From positions 1 to 58,158 of the forward strand of contig JBLKOM010000009.1 in the NCBI GenBank assembly GCA_047602755.1: a stretch of DNA of 58,158 nucleotides, written 5' to 3'. Of the stretch, positions 36,684-45,355 are shown piece by piece (positions within the stretch are counted from its first letter, which is position 1; each line of letters starts with the position of its first letter). The stretch comes from JACJVV01 sp047602755. GTDB taxonomy: Archaea; Nanobdellota; Nanobdellia; Woesearchaeales; JACJVV01. A model generated the notes under the pieces. The model searched no databases, was not told the origin of the DNA, and saw only the letters and a program-made list of their open reading frames with translations. Made by a program: the position numbers and the translations under genes.

Positions 36684-36799
36684 GGGCTCATAGCTCAGCC
36701 TGGTTAGAGCGATGGACTCTTAAGAATGCTTATCTTAAGGAACTTAAGAATTCATTTGTTGAAATCCATAGGCCGGGGGTTCAAATCCCCTTGAGCTCA
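36684..36799 (+). tRNA. tRNA-Lys(CTT) with intron
   Basis: The cloverleaf can be drawn by hand. Acceptor GGGCTCA pairs with TGAGCTC (36792-36798), with discriminator A at 36799. The D arm is AGCTC..GAGC, the anticodon stem is ATGGA/TCCAT, and the T arm is GGGGG-TTCAAAT-CCCCT. The anticodon loop starts C-T-CTT-A, giving anticodon CTT (Lys), and is interrupted after position 37 by about 41 nt (36723-36763), the standard archaeal intron site. The intron contains the inverted repeat CTTAAG-GAA-CTTAAG, consistent with a folded bulge-helix-bulge substrate. CCA is not encoded. Confidence 0.85.
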
Positions 36800-36841
36800 T
36801 CTTATAAGAAAAGGTCAAATCCCTTAGAAAATTTTATATAG

Positions 36842-37153
36842 ATGTGCTGTTCTAAAAATAACATGACACATGCAATAAAATATCTCGAAAGATATCTAAA
36901 AATTAGTTCAAGATTAGTTAAAGAAGCTAAGGGTAGTATTCTTTCAAGGCCTAAATCATTAAATGTAGAACAATTAAAACGTGATATAGAGAATCTTAGA
37001 GGATGGGCAGATGAATTAAAGAAATATTCAACTGAATTAGATTCAGTTGCTCAAAGGTTAGAAGATGAAATTAACTCTGGACAATTTAATGTTAATACAT
37101 TAGACAATGAATTAAAAACTATCAGGAATATAGTTACTGGTAAAATAAAATAG
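36842..37153 (+). CDS. Small coiled-coil hypothetical protein
   Basis: This protein of 103 aa (or 96 from M8) is made almost entirely of amphipathic helix: NVEQLKRDIENLRGWADELKKYSTELDSVAQRLEDE shows clear heptad spacing. The extreme N-terminus MCCSKNN has two cysteines. There is no membrane segment. It begins 43 nt after tRNA-Lys. The function is unknown; it may be an oligomerising or adaptor protein. Confidence 0.6.
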   Translation: MCCSKNNMTHAIKYLERYLKISSRLVKEAKGSILSRPKSLNVEQLKRDIENLRGWADELKKYSTELDSVAQRLEDEINSGQFNVNTLDNELKTIRNIVTGKIK

Positions 37154-37207
37154 ATTTTTCTTTTAAAAATAATCTAATTTTATTGTTGAAGTTATGATGG
37201 ATTAATA

Positions 37208-37570
37208 TCACTTCAAATGATCACATAAACTAAATTTAGGAGAGCAAGATTCTTCTATATAATTTTTATTGACAGCATCTTGTAAATGTGCATGCATTTG
37301 TTCATGTTGATAACCTGGTTGAAAATAGACTATTAACTCTGTCCCTTTGTATGCTTCAAGTGATAATAATCCTACTATACTTCTTGCACTTACTATTTCT
37401 TCTTTTTTTCCTATGTAAATCTCACCAGGATACTTACTTATTGTTTTAACAAATTCAGCAGCATTTCTACAATGCAGTCCTTGTTCAGCATTAACTATAA
37501 TAGAGTATTTTTCATAAGTTTGGATTATTTCATCTAAATCTTCCAATTCTCCTAATAAGATAAATACCAC
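37208..37570 (-). CDS. HPr-family phosphocarrier-like protein
   Basis: The core from about residue 22 to 105 is an HPr fold. YSIIVNAEQGLHCRNAAEFVKTI has the active-site His33 and Arg35 in the place of the GLHARPA motif, and VSARSIVGLLSLEA has the regulatory Ser (Ser64, HPr Ser46). The tail AYKGTELIVYF completes the domain. About 20 residues precede it and about 15 follow, ending SPKFSLCDHLK with extra cysteines. The listed start is GTG; a TTG after GGAG at residue 9 is an alternative. No EI, EII or HPr kinase gene is in the window, so it may act in regulation or as a carrier in an incomplete PTS. Confidence 0.75.
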   Translation of the reverse strand: MVFILLGELEDLDEIIQTYEKYSIIVNAEQGLHCRNAAEFVKTISKYPGEIYIGKKEEIVSARSIVGLLSLEAYKGTELIVYFQPGYQHEQMHAHLQDAVNKNYIEESCSPKFSLCDHLK

Positions 37571-37688
37571 CTCTCAAAATAAATACTAATTCTGTTTTAC
37601 TTAAAGGTTTAGGCATATAATATGTATTTATAGTAAAAAAGTATTTAAACATAAAAAAATAAATTGTTAACATATATTAAATAATAGA

Positions 37689-40550
37689 ATGAAAAAATCT
37701 CAAATTACAATATTTATAATTTTAGGTATTATTGTTTTAATCATTGGAATTATGTATTTTGCAGCATTAACTTCTTCTCAACAAGTCTCTGATAGTACAT
37801 ATTTAAGACTACAATCGTTATCATCTGAATATTCATATATATCTTATTGTATTCAAAAATCATTAGCAGAATCGATATATTATACTGGAATATCTGATAT
37901 AAATAATTCATTAGATTATTTTGTTAATAAATGTATTGATGAAATATTCCCATTGTATAACTTTAATGTTACAAATTATAATTCTACATTTACTAATTTG
38001 ACAATTGAATCAAATACGCAAGAAATATTTGGGAATGTATCATTTGATTTAAGAATACAATATGATAATGTCGAAAGAACTGAATCTTTTCTAATACCAT
38101 TAGAATTTTATTTTGTTTCATCTTTACAAGTAAACACAGATAGTAATGGTTTTGTAGTCAATGATTTCCAATTAGGTTCATCTGACAGTTTTTCAAGAAT
38201 ACTTATTCCTTCAGGGACACAGATATTATTAGATGGTATTCCATTAATTGACCCTAATTTATCTATAACTTTATTAGTTAACCAGTATGATTATTATAAT
38301 CCTGGAAATAACATTTATATGTTTGGTCCAAGTGGTATTTCTTTTTCTAATCCTGTTGAGATTGTTTTCTTTGCTGATGATATAATAAATCATTATATGG
38401 AAATAGGTGCAACTGCAGAATTAATATGGATTGATAACACTAGTTATGAATTAATACCATTAAATTATAATTATGAACATGGATTTTTTACAGCTCATGT
38501 AAACCATTTTAGTTTTGCGCAGTTATTAATTAATTATAATAATGCCGCATGGAAAAGAACTAGTTGTGGTTTAGGGGGTAGTGTTAATTTAGACTATCCA
38601 TTACGTTTTGATCAAGATTGGGTAATTGAGTTAACTGGTAATTTTAATCGTGGTACAAGTTCAAGAGTTATACAATCTGGAACTAAAAATCATTTGTACG
38701 ATGGTTTAGATTGGTTTGCATGGGGTAATAATTTTGCGATGAGGTTATATAGAGGGTATGAAAGCCGAACTCATCAAGATCAGATAAGACTTGCTGGACC
38801 ATCACCTGGATCAATATCAAGTCAACCTCCAAAAGACCATTGGGTACAAGCACCAATATGGAATAGACTGCGTAGTGGAACCAATACGTTAAGAGCTGAA
38901 TATCATCATAGTAATAGAAAATTTATGGTTTTCTTAAATAATCAAAAAGTAATAGATGTTCATATAAGATTACCACCAAGATTACCTCCACCAATAACAA
39001 ATTTACATTGCATTGGTTTTCAAGGTCAAATTAGATATACAAATGAAGGAATCATTCCTGGCCCTATTGATTTGTCAAGGGGAAATGTTGATTTACCAAT
39101 AGAATATTTTATAGCAAATCTAGATGGTATAAGTAATTCATTTGGGTTTTATATTTCAAATGCATGCACTGAAGGTGGAAGATTTTATCATAAACAACTT
39201 ACATCATCAAACCCTGTAGATATATATAATAATCTTTTAAGAAACAGTAACATAGGTAATTATATTCATTGGGGTGGCAGAAGTAGTAATCATGGTAACT
39301 ATCAATTTTTCAAAGGTGATTTTGATGGTGATGGTATTGATGATTTAGGTGTATATTGGTATTATTTAGATGATCCATCTCAAAAAGGAAGATTTTTCAT
39401 AATTTATTCCTCTGATGGTTTAGATTTACCTGACCATATCCGTAATAGTTTAGTAAGTACGCAAGTTTCAGGTTTTAATCATGCAACTCTTGGTACAGGT
39501 GAAACTGCAACTCATGGAACTGTTGTTGTGGCTGATTTTGATGGTGATGGTATTGATGACTTTGGGTTGTATAATGATAATAATGGTCATTGGGAAATAT
39601 TTATGAGCAATACTTCTGAAGTTCAAACTTTTAGTTTTGGATATCATAACACATTTCCAGTCCCAGCAGATTATAATGGTAATGGAAAAGCTGATTTAGC
39701 AATATATGATGTTAATAGAGGGAAATGGTATATTGAATCTATATCTGGCGAAACTATTAAATCAGGATATGAATTTGGATTCAAAGGGGGAATTCCTGTT
39801 GTAGGAGACTATAATGGTGATGGTAAAGCTGATTTAGCAATCTATGGGTTAGGTACTGGTTTATGGTTTATTGAAACAATTTCAGGAGAAGTATTATTTT
39901 GGGCTCATTCATGGGGTCTTCCTAATGGTATCCCTATTGCAGGAAGTTTAAGCTCAACTGGTAAATCAACTTTAAATATCGTTTATGATGGCCATTGGCA
40001 TGTAAAAGAATATTCTGGAACTCATAATATAGGTAATATAGTAATCTTAGATGAGTTATTTGTTAAGCCCCAGAGTGTAGCTACCATACAATGTCCATTA
40101 ACAAATAATTATCTCCAAACACTAGATCAATATTCAATTTCATTGAGTAATATACCAATTTCTTCAATTCCAGGTTCAACTACTTATGGTACTGCAGGTT
40201 CAACTTCTAGTACAACATATTCTTCTTCAACTTCTACAGCAACTACTTCTTCTTCATTAAATATTGCTCCGTATCCATGGAGTGGTCTAAGACATAATCC
40301 TCATAATGGTCGTATCGGTGCTTCTTGTACAGCTGGTGAAGTACCATCAGGCTATAGTGTTTTATTTAATGAAGTGATAATTGATGCAACAGCAGCACAA
40401 ATAGCAAATTTTAGAGATGATTTAGGAATCTATACAAATACTTGTCGTTGCGTAGGTTGCAATAAATGCATGACATCAGACACATATAGTAATCGTGCAG
40501 ACTTTTGTAATGTAACAACTCCTTCGAATATTTGCACATCTTTTTGTTAA
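37689..40550 (+). CDS. Large surface protein with FG-GAP/VCBS-like repeats
   Basis: This is a 953-aa membrane-anchored exported protein. An N-terminal helix (TIFIILGIIVLIIGIMYF) resembles the anchor of many DPANN surface proteins. The middle includes a region around residues 300-430 that looks lectin/farnesoic-acid-methyltransferase-like (WVIELTGNFNRGT, WFAWGNNFAMRLY, LRAEYHHSNRKFMVFLNNQK). Four or more repeats near 555-750 have calcium loops: FKGDFDGDGIDDLGVY, VADFDGDGIDDFGLY, ADYNGNGKADLAIY, GDYNGDGKADLAIY. A Ser/Thr linker precedes a Cys-rich C-terminus (CRCVGCNKCMTSD). It is likely to bind calcium and glycans or a partner surface. Confidence 0.75.
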   Translation: MKKSQITIFIILGIIVLIIGIMYFAALTSSQQVSDSTYLRLQSLSSEYSYISYCIQKSLAESIYYTGISDINNSLDYFVNKCIDEIFPLYNFNVTNYNSTFTNLTIESNTQEIFGNVSFDLRIQYDNVERTESFLIPLEFYFVSSLQVNTDSNGFVVNDFQLGSSDSFSRILIPSGTQILLDGIPLIDPNLSITLLVNQYDYYNPGNNIYMFGPSGISFSNPVEIVFFADDIINHYMEIGATAELIWIDNTSYELIPLNYNYEHGFFTAHVNHFSFAQLLINYNNAAWKRTSCGLGGSVNLDYPLRFDQDWVIELTGNFNRGTSSRVIQSGTKNHLYDGLDWFAWGNNFAMRLYRGYESRTHQDQIRLAGPSPGSISSQPPKDHWVQAPIWNRLRSGTNTLRAEYHHSNRKFMVFLNNQKVIDVHIRLPPRLPPPITNLHCIGFQGQIRYTNEGIIPGPIDLSRGNVDLPIEYFIANLDGISNSFGFYISNACTEGGRFYHKQLTSSNPVDIYNNLLRNSNIGNYIHWGGRSSNHGNYQFFKGDFDGDGIDDLGVYWYYLDDPSQKGRFFIIYSSDGLDLPDHIRNSLVSTQVSGFNHATLGTGETATHGTVVVADFDGDGIDDFGLYNDNNGHWEIFMSNTSEVQTFSFGYHNTFPVPADYNGNGKADLAIYDVNRGKWYIESISGETIKSGYEFGFKGGIPVVGDYNGDGKADLAIYGLGTGLWFIETISGEVLFWAHSWGLPNGIPIAGSLSSTGKSTLNIVYDGHWHVKEYSGTHNIGNIVILDELFVKPQSVATIQCPLTNNYLQTLDQYSISLSNIPISSIPGSTTYGTAGSTSSTTYSSSTSTATTSSSLNIAPYPWSGLRHNPHNGRIGASCTAGEVPSGYSVLFNEVIIDATAAQIANFRDDLGIYTNTCRCVGCNKCMTSDTYSNRADFCNVTTPSNICTSFC

Positions 40551-40595
40551 CAATATTACATAACTTTTAATAATAAAATAGCATTCTAGTCTAAA

Positions 40596-41066
40596 ATGGA
40601 ATTAGATGAAATTGTAGAAAGCGAATCAGATCAAAAGGTAATTCCTATAATTATTTTACCGACAGACTTATTAGCAGATAATGCTAATCGTCCAATTTAT
40701 GATCCTAATTCTTATGATTTTTCAAAAGTTCATATTTCTGTATATGATTTTCGCGATTATATAAGAGAACGTGAAATGCATATGACAGATTTTAGAGTTA
40801 GAGCAGATAAAACAATTCAAAGATTCCCTCAAGGTTATATGCCAGGTGTTCTAGGTTTCACATATTTAGGAGAAAATGTAATTAATTTAAGACTTGGTAG
40901 TGGAGCTTATGATGTTGAATTAAATAATCAATATATAATTAGGCATGAGTCTGGACATACCCCTAATGAGCATGAAACACGTGTGATAGATCATTTAGTA
41001 CATGATTTTTCACCAGTAGCTTTAAATGAAATTTATCCTATTTTCCTTCCAAAGTATAAAATTTAA
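40596..41066 (+). CDS. Small protein with HExxH zinc-peptidase motif
   Basis: The protein has 156 aa, no signal peptide and no membrane helix. The C-terminal half holds IRHESGHTPNEHETR, an HExxH motif (H117-E118, H121) with a nearby glutamate-rich NEHE that could give the third ligand. The domain is shorter than the minimal peptidase families I know. The N-terminal part is polar with many Asp. It follows the 953-aa surface protein by 45 nt on the same strand and could process it or be unrelated. Peptidase activity is an inference from the motif alone. Confidence 0.6.
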   Translation: MELDEIVESESDQKVIPIIILPTDLLADNANRPIYDPNSYDFSKVHISVYDFRDYIREREMHMTDFRVRADKTIQRFPQGYMPGVLGFTYLGENVINLRLGSGAYDVELNNQYIIRHESGHTPNEHETRVIDHLVHDFSPVALNEIYPIFLPKYKI

Positions 41067-41109
41067 ATTTTAAATTTTCAAGTTAATTTACTATGATTCA
41101 TTAATAACC

Positions 41110-41118
41110 TTTTTATAC
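41110..41118 (+). promoter_or_regulatory. TATA box of the disulfide reductase gene
   Basis: TTTTTATAC-type TATA element 22-30 nt before the ATG at 41140. Confidence 0.5.
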
Positions 41119-41139
41119 TAAAGTCATTATTATTGATTT

Positions 41140-42525
41140 ATGAAAAATTATGATCTAATTGTTATTGGTACTGGTGGAGGTAGTAAAGTCGCTAGAGCTG
41201 GTTATATGTTAGGTAAAAAAGTAGCTTTGATTGAGAAAGATAATGTTGGTGGCACTTGTCTTAATCGAGGCTGTATTCCATCAAAAATGTTAATATACCC
41301 CAGTCATATTAAAAAACAAATAGATAATGCTAAATCTCTTGATATAGTTACACAAAAATCAAATGTTAATTTTAATAAGCTAATTAAGCGTATTAATTCT
41401 TACAGTAACACTGTTTCTCGGAAAATCGAGTCTTCATATAAAAAACGTGATAATTTAGATTTTTATAAAGGCACTGCAGAATTTATTTCAAACAAAATAC
41501 TTAAGATTAACAATGATATTATAACATCAGATAAGATAGTAATTGCAACAGGTTCAAGACCATTGATTCCTAATATAAAAGGATTAAGTGAAGTACCATA
41601 TATTACTTCAACTCAGGCTTTAACCGCAAAAAAATTACCAAAAAAGATGATTATTATTGGTGCAGGTTATATTGCATGTGAATTAGGCAACGCATATGGT
41701 TTGTTTGGTACAAAAGTTCATTTTTTTGTAAGGAGTTGTTTACTTCGTAATGAAGATAAAGACATAAGATCAATATTTCATAATACATTCTCGCAAAATC
41801 ATAAAATTCATCTTGGAGAAATAATTGAGAGTGTTTCACACAGAAACAATTTGTTTTCAGTGAATTATCTTGACATTAAAGGAAAAAGAAAGACAATAAA
41901 AGCAGATTCATTATTAGTATGTACAGGGGTTACTCCAAATTCAGATAATTTAGAACTAAAAAACACACAAATAAAAACAAAAAATAAATATATAAAAGTT
42001 AACAACTATCTTGAAACATCTGTAAAGGGAGTTTATGCCATAGGCGATATTATAGGCAATTATTTGTTTAGACATTCTGTAAATTTTGAATCTGAATATC
42101 TTATAGATAAATTATTTTTCAATTACAAAAAACCAATAAAATATCCACCAATGCCACATGCTGTTTTTACAGATCCAGAGATTGCTTCTGTAGGATTAAC
42201 AGAGGATGAATTAATTAAAAAAAAGGTAAAATATATTGCTGGTAAATCAAATTACAATGATAGTGCAATGGGTCAAGCTAGAAAAAGTAATGTTGGGATG
42301 GTAAAATTATTGTTTAATAAATCAGAAGTTTTAATTGGTGCTCACATTATTGGTGATGATGCTGCAACAATGCTACATCAATTAATATTTGCTATTTCTA
42401 ATAAAGCAAAACTCGATGATTTGTATTCTATGATATATATTCATCCTGCGCTACCTGAAATTGTTCGTGATGCTGTTAGAGATGCAAAAAAACAATTTGA
42501 CAAAAAAAGTAGTTTTTTCTTCTAG
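41140..42525 (+). CDS. Class I pyridine nucleotide-disulfide oxidoreductase
   Basis: This FAD/NAD(P)-dependent disulfide reductase is related to dihydrolipoamide dehydrogenase, glutathione and mycothione reductases. FAD motif LIVIGTGGGSKVA, redox-active GGTCLNRGCIPSKML, NAD motif MIIIGAGYIACELG, FAD motif GVYAIGDI, and dimer-interface active-site His-Glu IHPALPEIVRDAVRDA are all present. The Ser after the first Gly run (GTGGGS) and the HPALPE tail are like mycothione/lipoamide-type members. No 2-oxoacid dehydrogenase genes are nearby, so the substrate (lipoamide, a low-molecular thiol or a metal) is open. The length of 461 aa is normal. Confidence 0.88.
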   Translation: MKNYDLIVIGTGGGSKVARAGYMLGKKVALIEKDNVGGTCLNRGCIPSKMLIYPSHIKKQIDNAKSLDIVTQKSNVNFNKLIKRINSYSNTVSRKIESSYKKRDNLDFYKGTAEFISNKILKINNDIITSDKIVIATGSRPLIPNIKGLSEVPYITSTQALTAKKLPKKMIIIGAGYIACELGNAYGLFGTKVHFFVRSCLLRNEDKDIRSIFHNTFSQNHKIHLGEIIESVSHRNNLFSVNYLDIKGKRKTIKADSLLVCTGVTPNSDNLELKNTQIKTKNKYIKVNNYLETSVKGVYAIGDIIGNYLFRHSVNFESEYLIDKLFFNYKKPIKYPPMPHAVFTDPEIASVGLTEDELIKKKVKYIAGKSNYNDSAMGQARKSNVGMVKLLFNKSEVLIGAHIIGDDAATMLHQLIFAISNKAKLDDLYSMIYIHPALPEIVRDAVRDAKKQFDKKSSFFF

Positions 42526-42563
42526 ATTAAAATAATTATTTCTAGTTATTAAATTAATAATAA

Positions 42564-43235
42564 TTAAATAAAATTCCAGAATATAATTACAATAATTAAA
42601 AAGAAAATCATACCTAATATGAAAAAATAAGGTTTATCTTTATCACTCTCAGGCAGATCATCTCGCAATATAGCATAAGAAATTGCACCACCTATAAAAC
42701 TTAATAGAATTATTTCTATTATCTCATTTGAAACTGAAAAAGAAGCAATTAATGCACCAAATATTGGTGCTAATGAATAAAATAATCTAGTAAAAATACC
42801 TTTACTCATGTGTTTTGGTAAAGCATCAATTATTATATGAAAGAAAAGTGGAATAAATAAAATTAAACCTTCCGATATTCCTTTTTCAGAATATGTCACT
42901 AATAAAAAACCTACTATAACAGAAGTTAAAAATGCCATATTTGCATGTAATCTGCTATGTATTTTTCTATATGTAACTCCTGTGAATGTATGATGTACAT
43001 ATTTATCAGCAATGTGATAAATACTAAACCCAAATAAGGTTGATAAAAGAATGAATTTATTGGTTTTAATTAAATCTGATGTGTAAACTTCAGGTAAAAG
43101 TATTAAAAAGATATATGTAACAGACAATCCTGCTGCAAAAGCAACAAGTTGTGATTTTCTTGCTTTGATATGTATACTTTCACTTAGAAAATCTGCAAAT
43201 GTCAATATTGTTGCTAATAAATATCCAAATATCAT
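42564..43235 (-). CDS. ZIP-like metal transporter
   Basis: This is a seven- to eight-helix membrane protein of 223 aa. VAFAAGLSVTYIFLILLPEVY resembles the second helix of ZIP transporters, and LFFHIIIDALPKHMSKG parallels the metal-binding HKxPEG region, though with Asp instead of Glu. The HSRLHANMAFL loop adds more His. Similarity is at motif level only, so assignment to ZIP is moderate. If right, it transports Zn2+ or Fe2+. It is divergent from the 43354 gene. Confidence 0.6.
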   Translation of the reverse strand: MIFGYLLATILTFADFLSESIHIKARKSQLVAFAAGLSVTYIFLILLPEVYTSDLIKTNKFILLSTLFGFSIYHIADKYVHHTFTGVTYRKIHSRLHANMAFLTSVIVGFLLVTYSEKGISEGLILFIPLFFHIIIDALPKHMSKGIFTRLFYSLAPIFGALIASFSVSNEIIEIILLSFIGGAISYAILRDDLPESDKDKPYFFILGMIFFLIIVIIFWNFI

Positions 43236-43353
43236 TATGAAAATAATAAATTTATTATTTATAAATTATGTGATATATCTACCAGGATACATCTATTCAA
43301 TAAAGATAATTTATTTAATAGTCATTATTAAAATAAAGAATTGGTGGTATATT

Positions 43354-43593
43354 ATGCAGCTAAAACTACGTCAAATTAATTCAGATGGAGAAACACGTAA
43401 CGAAGTTCGTTCAGAAATCAAAGAAATAATAATAAATGAGGATATTTTACATCCAGAATCAGAATCTATTTCAATATGTTTTAGAGGGAAGAATTCGTCA
43501 GGTATAATAGATATCTCTCCAGAGGAATTTGATGCTTTAAGTCGAGCAGTAAAAAAACGCCTTCATTTAATAAAAGGCATCTCAAAAATATAA
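43354..43593 (+). CDS. Small hypothetical protein, 79 aa
   Basis: The ORF is longer, but the real start is ATG at 43354, with a ribosome-binding-like GGTGG just before it. The product is soluble and acidic/basic mixed: LRQINSDGETRNEVRSEIKE, then a strand pair SISICFRGKNSSGIIDISPEEF and a helix ALSRAVKKRLHLIK. I do not recognise it. It has a likely single compact beta-alpha fold and no metal motif. Confidence 0.6.
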   Translation: MQLKLRQINSDGETRNEVRSEIKEIIINEDILHPESESISICFRGKNSSGIIDISPEEFDALSRAVKKRLHLIKGISKI

Positions 43594-43770
43594 AATATAT
43601 ATTATTTTCTGCAACAAAAATATCTTTGATTGTAAGAATCAATATCAAATAAGGATTTAAATCTTATATTATCTTCTTCTTAAATGAGTTATTTCTAATT
43701 ATTTATTTCAAAATATTTTTAAATAACCTATTCAAAAGAATTTAATATATAAGAATTAGTGAGGTGCAAA

Positions 43771-44322
43771 ATGAATCCGTGGTTAACATTTGGAATAATT
43801 GTTGCAGTTGTGGTATTATTTATCATCTTCTTGTACAACGCTTTGATTAGATTGCGCAATCAAGTAAAGAATGCTTTTGCTCAAATTGATGTACAATTAA
43901 AAAGAAGAAGCGATTTAATTCCTAATTTAATTGAAACTGTAAAAGGTTATATGAAACATGAAAAAGGTGTTTTAACAGAAGTAACAAAAGCAAGAACTGC
44001 TTTTTTGAATGCAAACACTGTTGAAGATAAAGCAGAAGCATCAAATATGCTTTCAGGAACATTAAAATCTTTATTTGCAGTTTCTGAAAATTATCCTGAT
44101 CTTAAAGCTAATCAAAACTTTATGCAACTTCAAGAAGAAATAACAGGTACAGAAAACAAGATTTCTTATTCAAGGCAGCATTATAATGAGATTGTTATGC
44201 TTTTTAATACAAAAATTGAAACATTCCCTAACAATATGATTGCAAACAGCCTTGGTTTCAAACAAGAAAAACCTTTTGAAGCTTCTGCTGAGGAAAGAAA
44301 AAACGTAAAAGTTAGTTTTTAA
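43771..44322 (+). CDS. lemA: LemA-family membrane protein
   Basis: LemA has an N-terminal anchor (LTFGIIVAVVVLFIIFLYNAL) followed by a helical domain: RLRNQVKNAFAQIDVQLKRRSDLIPNLIETVKGYMKHEKGVL, and the C-terminal YNEIVMLFNTKIETFPNNMIA. These are diagnostic. The start is ATG 43771, preceded by GAGGTG as ribosome-binding site. It is followed by htpX, a pairing seen in many bacteria. The function is not established; a role with the HtpX membrane protease is inferred from gene pairing. Confidence 0.92.
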   Translation: MNPWLTFGIIVAVVVLFIIFLYNALIRLRNQVKNAFAQIDVQLKRRSDLIPNLIETVKGYMKHEKGVLTEVTKARTAFLNANTVEDKAEASNMLSGTLKSLFAVSENYPDLKANQNFMQLQEEITGTENKISYSRQHYNEIVMLFNTKIETFPNNMIANSLGFKQEKPFEASAEERKNVKVSF

Positions 44323-44376
44323 CTTTTATTTTAATTTTTTATTTTAATTGATTTTTTATGTAAAATAGGTGATTTC

Positions 44377-45288
44377 ATGCTAATAAGTTTTGACGAAACA
44401 AGGAAAAATAAATTTAGAAGTATAATATTAATGTTCTTCTTTATTATAATTATAGGAGTTCTTGGTGCATTTATCGGATTACTATATGATAATGTATATA
44501 TAGGATTAATTATTGCAGTGATCATTTCTCTGGTCTATTCGATTATTGCTCTTAATGCTGGAAGAAATATGATTCTTACATTATCAAGAGCAAGACCTGT
44601 AACTAAAAAAGAATTTCCATATTTATATCATTCTATTGAAGCAGTAGCAATATCTGCTGGACTTCCTGCCCCAAAGGCATATGTTATTGACGACCCTGCA
44701 TTGAACGCTTTTGCAACAGGAAAAGATCCAAAGAATGCAGCAATTACTGTAACAACAGGGTTACTTAACAAATTAAATCGTCAGGAACTTGAAGGTGTTA
44801 TTGCTCACGAAATGGCTCACATAAAAAATTATGATATTAGATTTATGATGTTAACTGCAGTCATGGTTGGTATAATTGTTTTGCTTAGTGATTTCTTATT
44901 ACGAACATTCTTGTGGTCTTCAATAAGTGGTCGAGGAAGAAGTTATGGAAGAGCAGGAGGAAAAGCTACAATTATATTTATCATAGTAGGATTAGTACTA
45001 GCAATATTAACTCCATTAATTGGTGAATTAATTAAACTTGCAATAAGCAGGAAACGTGAATATATGGCTGATGCAACAGGTGCAAGTTTAACAAGATATC
45101 CTCCAGGTTTAGCTAATGCATTAAGAAAAATTTCTGGTGACGCTAATCCAATGCTGGCAAGCGCAAATAAAGCAACAGCACATCTTTATATTTCATCTCC
45201 ATTTTGTAAAAAAAAGAATTTCTTAAATAATCTATTTTCAACACATCCCCCTATTGAAGATAGAATAAAGAGATTAGATGCAATGTAA
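44377..45288 (+). CDS. htpX: HtpX-like membrane metalloprotease
   Basis: This is a zinc protease for membrane-protein quality control (M48B). Two N-terminal membrane helices precede AYVIDDPALNAFATGKDPKNAAITVTTGLL and the zinc motif HEMAH (H144-H148), followed by two more helices (MLTAVMVGIIVLLSDFLL and IIVGLVLAILTPLIGELI) and the third ligand region KREYMADATGA (Glu). FSTHPPIEDRI ends the domain. The length of 303 aa is normal. AGGTGA precedes the ATG by about 5 nt. It is an operon partner of lemA, 54 nt apart. Confidence 0.95.
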   Translation: MLISFDETRKNKFRSIILMFFFIIIIGVLGAFIGLLYDNVYIGLIIAVIISLVYSIIALNAGRNMILTLSRARPVTKKEFPYLYHSIEAVAISAGLPAPKAYVIDDPALNAFATGKDPKNAAITVTTGLLNKLNRQELEGVIAHEMAHIKNYDIRFMMLTAVMVGIIVLLSDFLLRTFLWSSISGRGRSYGRAGGKATIIFIIVGLVLAILTPLIGELIKLAISRKREYMADATGASLTRYPPGLANALRKISGDANPMLASANKATAHLYISSPFCKKKNFLNNLFSTHPPIEDRIKRLDAM

Positions 45289-45355
45289 GTTTTTTATTAG
45301 AATTTTTTTATTATATTATAATATAATTATTATTCTTAATTTTTTAATGTATATT

